19,589 nt of DNA, from positions 1-19,589 of the forward strand of contig JBKPFU010000046.1 in NCBI GenBank assembly GCA_046728975.1, in the 5' to 3' direction. Each line of letters begins with the position of its first letter. Within the stretch, counting starts at the first letter, position 1. Below, in pieces: positions 14,410-19,589 of this stretch. Origin of the DNA: JBKPFU01 sp046728975 (GTDB lineage Bacteria > Actinomycetota > Thermoleophilia > Gaiellales > Gaiellaceae). Both the position numbers and the translations under genes were made by a program. The notes below the pieces were generated by a model. The model was not told where the DNA came from. It saw nothing but the letters and a program-made list of their open reading frames with translations, and did not search any database.

Positions 14410-15398
14410 GCAAGGTTCTGATCACGGGTGGGGCAGGGTTCATCCCCTCCCATTTCGTCCGCCACTTCCTCCTGCGCACCGAGCACGAGGTCGTCTCGCT
14501 CGACGCGATGACCTATGCCGGCAACGTCGAGAACCTCGCCGACGTGCTCGCGCACGGGCGGCTCGAGTTCGTGCAGGGAGACATCCGCGACGAGGAGACG
14601 ATCCGCCGCCTCGTCGGCGAGGTCGACGTCGTCGTGCACGCTGCAGCGAACTCGCATGTCGAGCAGTCGATCGCCGAGGGCGCGCGCGAGTTCGTGTCGA
14701 CGAACATCGAAGGAACGCGAATCCTGCTCGACGCTGTCAGGGCTGCCCCCGTCGAGCTGTTCGTCCTGATCTCGTCCTGCGAGGTCTACGGCACCGGACT
14801 GGAGGAGCCGATCAGCGAGGAGCACCTGCTCAATCCGCGCAGCCCGTACTCGGCGACGAAGGCAGGCGCCGACCGGTTGGGGTACGCGTACTACGCCACC
14901 TACGGCCTGCCGATCGTGATCGTCCGCCCGTTCACGAACTACGGGCCGTTCCAGCACCCGGAGAAGATGATCCCGCGCTTCATCACGCAGGCGATCGACG
15001 AGGAGCCGCTGACGGTCCACGGCGACGGGCTTGCGAGCCGCGACTGGGTGTTCGTCGAGGACCACGCCGAGGCGGTCGCGCGGATCGTCGACGCCGGCGG
15101 CTCGCTCGCCGGCGAGGCGATCAACGTCGCGACCGGCGGCGGGAAGTCCGTCGTCGAGATCGCCGAGCTCGTGCTGGACGCGCTCGGCAAGCCCCGGTCG
15201 CTCAAGGTGCACACCGAGGACCGGCCGGGCCAGGTGACGCGGAACATCGGCTCGCCGGAGAAGGCCGCAGCGCTGCTCGGGTGGCGCGCCCGCACGTCTT
15301 TCGAGGAGGGGTTGGAGAGGACCGTCGCGTGGTATCGCGACAATGAAGCGTGGTGGAGGGCCGTGCTAGCGAGCCGGGCCGACGTCTACTCGTCCTAG
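14406..15398 (+). CDS. NAD-dependent epimerase/dehydratase (RmlB-like extended SDR) with apparent CTG start
   Basis: The protein reads, after the start, SKVLITGGAGFIPSHFVRHF, then SLDAMTYAGNVENLADVL, HAAANSHVEQSI, ISSCEVYGTG, the catalytic YSATKAGAD, and RPFTNYGPFQHPEKMIPRFI. The TYAGN and YGPxQxPEKxIPxFI stretches are typical of dTDP-glucose 4,6-dehydratases. However, the catalytic Asp of the TDEVYG motif is Cys here and the third Gly of GxxGxxG is Pro (GFIPS), so a true 4,6-dehydratase activity is doubtful; a related epimerase or decarboxylase is equally possible. No ATG, GTG or TTG precedes the Rossmann motif in frame nearer than GTG 14168, and ATG 14508 would delete it. CTG 14406, sharing CTGA with the upstream stop, is the best start and gives 330 residues. 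Confidence 0.85.
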   Translation: MSKVLITGGAGFIPSHFVRHFLLRTEHEVVSLDAMTYAGNVENLADVLAHGRLEFVQGDIRDEETIRRLVGEVDVVVHAAANSHVEQSIAEGAREFVSTNIEGTRILLDAVRAAPVELFVLISSCEVYGTGLEEPISEEHLLNPRSPYSATKAGADRLGYAYYATYGLPIVIVRPFTNYGPFQHPEKMIPRFITQAIDEEPLTVHGDGLASRDWVFVEDHAEAVARIVDAGGSLAGEAINVATGGGKSVVEIAELVLDALGKPRSLKVHTEDRPGQVTRNIGSPEKAAALLGWRARTSFEEGLERTVAWYRDNEAWWRAVLASRADVYSS

Positions 15399-16564
15399 GC
15401 GCCGGGCCTGCGCAACTCGGATTACTCGAAGCCGCGCGCGACCGCGGTCTCTACGTCATCGCCGTGGATCGCGATCCGGCGGCGCCGGGGTTCCGGTACG
15501 CCGACCGGCGAGCCCTGATCTCCACCGAGGACGAGCCGGCGATCCAGCGCCTCGCCGAAGCCGAAGCGCCGGACGGCGTGATTGCCCCGGGAACGGATTG
15601 GCCGGTCGGAATCGCCGCGCGCGTCGCCCACCGGCTCGGGCTCCCGCATGCGCTCGATCCCGACACGGCCGCCCTGACGCTGTCAAAGGTGCGGCAGCGC
15701 GAGCGCTTCCTCGAGGCGGGCGTCCCGCACGTGCCCTGGCGCCTCGCGAACGGCGACGGGAAGGTGCCGCTGCCGTGTGTCGTCAAGGCGCCGGACCGCC
15801 AGGGTCAGCGCGGGATGACGATCGTTCGCGAGCGGTCGGCCCTCGGCGAAGCGGTCCGCCTAGCCATCGCGGAGTCGAGAAACGGCACCGCGCTGATCGA
15901 GGAGCTCGTCGACGGGCCTGAGGTGACGGTCAACGCCTTCTCCGTCGACGGCCGCTTCCACGCGGTCGCCGTCACGGACAGGCTCACCGCCGACCCTCCC
16001 GCCTTCGGCGTCGCGCTCGCGCACGTCTGGCTCGCCGAGCACGGCGCCGGAGCGGCGGAGGTGGCGGAGCGCGCGGCCGCGGCGCTCGGGATCGAGAGCG
16101 GCCCCACCTACACCCAGCTGCGGATCGGTCCCGACGGGCCGCAGGTGGTGGAGCTCGCCGCGCGGCTCGGAGGCGGGCACGACGCGGAGCTGTGCCAAGC
16201 GGCGGTCGGCGTCGATCTCAACGGCTTCGCGCTCGACGCCACGCTCGGCGAGCAGCTCGAGGTCCCCAAGCCGCACGCCGTCGTCGGTGGGGCCTGCACG
16301 CGCTTCCTCGTTCCGCCCGAGGGCCTGCTTCGCGGCACGACCGGCGCGGACGACGCCGAGCGCGTCGACGGAGTCCTCTGCGTGCGCGTGTACCGGCAGC
16401 CTGGGCATCTGTTCGGGCCGCTCCGCCGCGGAGCCGATCGCGCCGGCGCCGTCATCGCAGTGGGAGCGAGCCGCGAGCAGGCGCTCGAGCGGGCTGACGC
16501 CGCCGCCGCTCGCATACGCTTCGACACCGTCGATGCTCCGCTCGAAACGTCAAACACTGCTTAG
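15350..16564 (+). CDS. ATP-grasp ligase (PurK/L-amino-acid ligase-like), paralogue of 9368-10588
   Basis: This 404-residue protein has a PurK-like N-terminal domain (LLVLGAGPAQLGLLEAA from residue 13; VDRDPAAPGFRYAD at 39-52), an ATP-grasp core with CVVKAPDRQGQRGMTIV (143-159), VVELAARLGGGHDAE (266-280), and a C-terminal domain with VIAVGASREQALERADAAA. The equivalent blocks of the ligase at 9368-10588 match closely in order and sequence, so the two are paralogues. It should activate a carboxylate with ATP and transfer it to an amine or other nucleophile. The start is GTG 15350 or GTG 15353, overlapping the upstream SDR by 46-49 nt; no later canonical start retains the first strand. It sits between an SDR and an aminotransferase, which points to amino-sugar modification. 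Confidence 0.82.
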   Translation: MVEGRASEPGRRLLVLGAGPAQLGLLEAARDRGLYVIAVDRDPAAPGFRYADRRALISTEDEPAIQRLAEAEAPDGVIAPGTDWPVGIAARVAHRLGLPHALDPDTAALTLSKVRQRERFLEAGVPHVPWRLANGDGKVPLPCVVKAPDRQGQRGMTIVRERSALGEAVRLAIAESRNGTALIEELVDGPEVTVNAFSVDGRFHAVAVTDRLTADPPAFGVALAHVWLAEHGAGAAEVAERAAAALGIESGPTYTQLRIGPDGPQVVELAARLGGGHDAELCQAAVGVDLNGFALDATLGEQLEVPKPHAVVGGACTRFLVPPEGLLRGTTGADDAERVDGVLCVRVYRQPGHLFGPLRRGADRAGAVIAVGASREQALERADAAAARIRFDTVDAPLETSNTA

Positions 16565-17660
16565 CTTCCAGCCGCCCGCGGTCGGTGAGGAGGAGGTCGA
16601 GGCAGCCGCAGAAGCGATCCGCTCGGGCTGGCTCACCACCGGCCCGCGCGCGGCCGAGCTCGAGGCGGGCGTCGCCGCTTACCTGGGCGCGAAGCACGTC
16701 CTCGCGCTCTCGTCCGGAACGGCGGCGCTTCACCTTGCGCTGATCGCCGTCGGCGTCGAGCCCGGAGAGGAGGTCGTCACCACCCCGATCACCTGGCCGG
16801 CGACCGCGAACGTGATCGTCCACGCCGGTGCGACGCCGGTGTTCGTAGATGTCCGGGAAGGCGACCTCAACATCGACCCCGCGCGCGTTGCCGAGGCGGT
16901 CACGGAGAAGACCGCGGCAATCCTGCCGGTGCACTTCGCCGGGCAGCCGTGCGAGCTCGATCCGCTGCTCGAGCTGGGGATCCCGGTCGTCGAGGACGCG
17001 GCGCACGCCTTCGAGAGCGAGTACCGCGGCCGGAAGATCGGAACGCTCTCGGCGGCGACCTGCTTCTCGCTCTACGCGACCAAGAACGTGGCCGCCGGCG
17101 AGGGCGGGCTCGTCTCGACGAACGACGACGAGATCGCGGCCGCCGTAGACTCGCTGCGTGTGATGCGTCGCGGCGCGGGCTCGCTGTACGACCTCCTCGT
17201 GCCCGGCTACAAGGCCAACCTGTCCGACGTCCACGCGGCGATCGCGCTCGCGCAGCTGGAGAAGCTCGACCGGCACCGTGAGATCCGCCTGCGCCACGTC
17301 GCTTCCTACGACGCCGCGGTCGCGGAGCTGGAGGGGATCGACGCGCTCGGCCGCGACTCCCGCGACGTGCACGCGTTCCATCTCTACGTCGTCCGGATCG
17401 ACCCGGAGCGCGCCGGCGGCACCCGCGACGATTATCAGCGGCTCCTGGCCGAGGAAAACATCGGGACGAGCATCCACTTCCTGCCCGTCCATCGGCTGTC
17501 TGCCTACCGCGAGCGGTTCGGCCAACGGGCGCCGCTGCCGGTCGCGGAGCGTGCCGGCAGCGAGGTGCTGTCTCTGCCGCTCTCGCCCGCTCATTCGGAC
17601 GGCGACATCGCGGACGCGATCGAAGGGCTGCACGCCGTCCACTCGAAGCTGACCGGATGA
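16533..17660 (+). CDS. DegT/DnrJ/EryC1 aminotransferase (ArnB/PseC-like)
   Basis: This is a 375-residue PLP-dependent aminotransferase acting on a keto nucleotide sugar. Motifs are SGWLTTGPRAAELE (31-44), LSSGTAALHLALIAVGVEPG (59-78), TTPITWPATANV (83-94), ILPVHFAGQPCELD (130-143), EDAAHAFESEY (154-164) and YATKNVAAGEGG with the PLP lysine K184. The PVHFAGxPCxxD and YATKNxxxGEGG patterns resemble ArnB and PseC, which form 4-amino sugars. It differs clearly from the DegT protein at 12346-13422, so the locus likely makes two amino sugars. ATG 16533 is the nearest canonical start, overlapping the ATP-grasp gene by 32 nt; CTG 16557 would also fit the family N-terminus. The stop overlaps the next start in ATGA. 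Confidence 0.92.
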   Translation: MLRSKRQTLLSFQPPAVGEEEVEAAAEAIRSGWLTTGPRAAELEAGVAAYLGAKHVLALSSGTAALHLALIAVGVEPGEEVVTTPITWPATANVIVHAGATPVFVDVREGDLNIDPARVAEAVTEKTAAILPVHFAGQPCELDPLLELGIPVVEDAAHAFESEYRGRKIGTLSAATCFSLYATKNVAAGEGGLVSTNDDEIAAAVDSLRVMRRGAGSLYDLLVPGYKANLSDVHAAIALAQLEKLDRHREIRLRHVASYDAAVAELEGIDALGRDSRDVHAFHLYVVRIDPERAGGTRDDYQRLLAEENIGTSIHFLPVHRLSAYRERFGQRAPLPVAERAGSEVLSLPLSPAHSDGDIADAIEGLHAVHSKLTG

Positions 17661-18634
17661 ACCGACGCGTGGTTCGGCTGGTCGGGACGCTCGTCGTCAC
17701 CGGGCTTTGTCTTGCCTATCTGTTGTGGAAGATCGACATTTCGCGGACGGCGCACATCCTGGTGCACGCCGACCTCGGGTACTTCCTCGCCGCGCTGGCG
17801 CTCTTCCTGCTGACGATCTGGCCGATGGCGTGGCGGTGGCAGCGCCTACTGGCTGCGAAGGGCATCGGAGACTCGATGACCTGGCTGACGCGCGCCTACC
17901 TCGTCGCCTACACCGCCGGCCAAGTCCTGCCGACGGCGGTGGGCGGCGACGCGGTTCGGATCTACGAGACGACGCGACGGCACCCGGGGAACGGCGGGCC
18001 GATCGCAGGCTCGGTGATCCTCGAACGCGCCCTCGGAGGAGCGGCGACGCTCGTGCTCGCCGCCATCGGCTTCCTGCTGGCACTCGGCCGCTACGACGTC
18101 GGCGCCTACCTCTGGATCGAGGGTGCCTTCGTTGTCGCGACGATCGTCCTCGCGGTCGCCCTGTTCTCGGTGCGGGCGCGCCCGCTGCTCGCGCGGACGG
18201 TCCCGCTGCTCCGCCGCGTGTGGCTCGAGCGGCCCGTGCGCGCCGTCTACGAAGGGATCCACGCGTACCGCGACAACCCGGGGCTGCTGCTGGGCTTGAC
18301 CGCGCTGACCCTCGCGATTCAGTCGGTGCGCGTGCTCACGATCTGGCTAACCGGCAAGGCCGTCGGGATCGACCTCTCCCCGCAGCCGTACTTCGTGCTC
18401 GGCCCGCTCCTCTTCCTCGTCATGCTCGTTCCGTTCACGATCAACGGCATCGCCGTGCGCGAGTCCTTCTTCGTCAGCTTCCTGGGCAGGCTGGACGTCG
18501 GCGCCGACGCCGCCTTCGCGTGCGGTTTCCTCTTCTTTGTGATCACGCTGGCCGCCTCGCTCCCCGGCGCCTTCATCCTCGGCTGGCAAAGCCTCAGGGG
18601 GCTCTCTCGGCCGGGGGTGGAGCAGCATGGCTGA
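17657..18634 (+). CDS. UPF0104/AglD-like (lysylphosphatidylglycerol synthase TM) membrane protein
   Basis: This 325-residue membrane protein has about eight hydrophobic segments and the family signatures GQVLPTAVGGDAVRIYETTR (88-107), ILERALGG (121-128) and PFTINGIAVRESFF (259-272). The family covers the flippase-like part of MprF and archaeal AglD and is common in glycan and glycolipid loci. Proposed roles are lipid or lipid-linked sugar translocation, or glycosyl transfer, but few members have been tested. The ATG is shared with the aminotransferase stop (ATGA) and its stop overlaps the following GT2 gene by 8 nt. It lacks the soluble aminoacyl-transferase domain of full-length MprF, so lysyl transfer is not expected. 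Confidence 0.85.
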   Translation: MNRRVVRLVGTLVVTGLCLAYLLWKIDISRTAHILVHADLGYFLAALALFLLTIWPMAWRWQRLLAAKGIGDSMTWLTRAYLVAYTAGQVLPTAVGGDAVRIYETTRRHPGNGGPIAGSVILERALGGAATLVLAAIGFLLALGRYDVGAYLWIEGAFVVATIVLAVALFSVRARPLLARTVPLLRRVWLERPVRAVYEGIHAYRDNPGLLLGLTALTLAIQSVRVLTIWLTGKAVGIDLSPQPYFVLGPLLFLVMLVPFTINGIAVRESFFVSFLGRLDVGADAAFACGFLFFVITLAASLPGAFILGWQSLRGLSRPGVEQHG

Positions 18635-19517
18635 CGCGAGCGTCGTCGTCGTCACGTACGACGCGCTGCCCTGGATCGAGCGCTGCCTCGAGAGTGTCCG
18701 CGGCCATGAGGCGATCGTCGTGGACCACGGCTCGAGCGACGGGACGCTCGAGCTCGTCCGCCGGCGCTTCCCGGACGTCCGCGTGATCGAGCAGGAAAAC
18801 CGCGGCCTCGCCGCGGGGTGGAACGCCGGGATCCGGGCATCGACCGGCCGTTATGTCTTCATCCTCAACGCTGACGCCTGGGTCGTCGGCGCCGGCCTCG
18901 CGCGGCTCGTCGAGTTCACGGACACCCAACCGGAGGCCGCCGTGGTCGGGCCGCGGCTCCTCAACCCGGACGGAAGCCTGCAGCGGTCCGTGCGCGCCTT
19001 CCCGACGCGCTGGCGGCTTGCGACCGAGTACCTATTCCTGCGGAAGCTCGCTCCGGGCTCGCGTCTCCTGAACGAGTTCTACGGCGGCGGATTCGACCAC
19101 CAGTCGGTACGCGAGGCGGAGTTTCTGATGGGAGCGGCGATGCTTGTCCGCCGCGAGGCGATCGACTCGGTCGGGCTGCTCGACGAAGACTTCTTCCTGT
19201 TCAGCGAGGAGACGGACTGGTGCTACCGCTTCCGTGCCGCCGGCTGGAAGGTGCTGTTCTACCCCGGCGCCGAGGTCATGCACGTCGGGGGCGCTTCGCA
19301 TGGCGGCCGGTTCTTTCGCGAGAACGTGCGCGGGCACCTGCGCTTCTTCGCCAAGCACCGCGGCGTGCGCGAGGCCGAGCGGGTCCGGCGGCTGCTCCTC
19401 TGGTCGCTTCGGCTCCGCGGCCTCGTCTTTCGCGGGGAGCGCGGGCGGATGTACCGCGACGTGGCGCGGTGGCTTGCCTCTGCGCCCGCTCGAACGCTGA
19501 TCGAATCCCCGCGATGA
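18627..19517 (+). CDS. GT2 glycosyltransferase (WbbL/rhamnosyltransferase-like)
   Basis: This 296-residue inverting GT-A enzyme has SVVVVTYDALPWIERCLESV (5-24), VVDHGSSDGTLELV (31-44), FILNADAW (78-85, the metal/donor site) and GLLDEDFFLFSEETDWCYRF (183-202), whose Glu/Asp pair contains the likely catalytic base; MHVGGAS follows at 218-224. The arrangement matches WbbL-like rhamnosyltransferases, though the sugar is not proven. It should add a sugar to the lipid-linked repeat unit on the cytoplasmic face. The ATG at 18627 has GGAG at 18619-18622 just upstream, overlaps the UPF0104 stop by 8 nt, and the TGA overlaps the next start in ATGA. Confidence 0.9.
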   Translation: MADASVVVVTYDALPWIERCLESVRGHEAIVVDHGSSDGTLELVRRRFPDVRVIEQENRGLAAGWNAGIRASTGRYVFILNADAWVVGAGLARLVEFTDTQPEAAVVGPRLLNPDGSLQRSVRAFPTRWRLATEYLFLRKLAPGSRLLNEFYGGGFDHQSVREAEFLMGAAMLVRREAIDSVGLLDEDFFLFSEETDWCYRFRAAGWKVLFYPGAEVMHVGGASHGGRFFRENVRGHLRFFAKHRGVREAERVRRLLLWSLRLRGLVFRGERGRMYRDVARWLASAPARTLIESPR

Positions 19518-19589
19518 TCCGCATCGCGGTCGCGCTCGCCGCCGTGCCGGCGCTCGTCGTCGCGCGCCAGCTCCCGGAGGAGGGCGTGT
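19514..19589 (+). CDS. Start of an unidentified gene, probably membrane or exported protein
   Basis: ATG 19514 shares ATGA with the preceding stop and the frame stays open to the window edge, giving 25 codons. The visible residues MIRIAVALAAVPALVVARQL form a hydrophobic N-terminus, suiting a signal anchor or first membrane helix. Coupling to the GT2 gene suggests it belongs to the glycan operon; another O-antigen ligase/polymerase-type membrane protein is possible. The product cannot be recognised from this fragment. Confidence 0.6.
   Translation, partial: MIRIAVALAAVPALVVARQLPEEGV

Noticed and set aside
14406..15398. Firm assignment of the second SDR as rmlB
   Set aside because: The catalytic Asp of the TDE motif is Cys and no rmlA, rmlC or rmlD neighbours are present, so the gene symbol is not justified.

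Overview
The window is GC-rich throughout. Genes are packed tightly, often with 1-16 nt overlaps, and many use GTG or TTG starts. Several lack a visible Shine-Dalgarno sequence and instead have a TANNNT-like -10 box 7-12 nt before the start codon, as expected for leaderless transcripts. This suggests a high-GC actinobacterium, most likely a deep lineage such as Thermoleophilia; that placement is inference and no rRNA or marker gene is present to confirm it.

Layout. (1) Positions 1-2856, plus strand: an assimilatory sulfate module made of the C-terminal end of a CysH-type reductase, APS kinase (cysC), ATP sulfurylase (sat) and a TauE/SafE permease. Inverted repeats sit in the 5' end of cysC, and three back-to-back hairpins fill the sat-permease gap. 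(2) Positions 2893-5477, plus strand: a secreted or anchored FlgD-type Ig-like protein, translationally coupled to an O-antigen ligase/Wzy-type membrane protein. (3) Positions 5211-11357, minus strand, reading right to left: a SAM-dependent methyltransferase, an ATP-grasp ligase, a NodB-like deacetylase, a second, unrelated ATP-grasp ligase, a GT4 glycosyltransferase and a Wzx/MOP flippase. The flippase 3' end overlaps the ligase ORF tail-to-tail by 267 nt. (4) A 50-nt divergent promoter region with nested palindromes, 11358-11407. (5) Positions 11408-19589, plus strand: SDR epimerase, DegT/DnrJ/EryC1 aminotransferase, GtrB/ArnC-like polyprenyl-phosphate glycosyltransferase, second SDR, third ATP-grasp ligase (a paralogue of the one at 9368-10588), second DegT aminotransferase, UPF0104/AglD-like membrane protein, GT2 (WbbL-like) glycosyltransferase, and the first 25 codons of another gene.

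Taken together, regions 2-5 are a surface-glycan locus. Two SDR plus aminotransferase pairs could make two amino sugars. Glycosyltransferases assemble the repeat unit, Wzx moves it across the membrane, and the Wzy/ligase-type protein polymerises or attaches it. The unusual part is three ATP-grasp ligases and a NodB-like protein embedded in the locus. My hypothesis is that amino-sugar nitrogens are joined to carboxylic or amino acids by ATP-dependent amide-bond formation. The other points most worth checking are an apparently obligatory CTG start codon for the second SDR, the intercistronic hairpins in the sulfur operon, and the long antisense overlap between the ligase and flippase genes.
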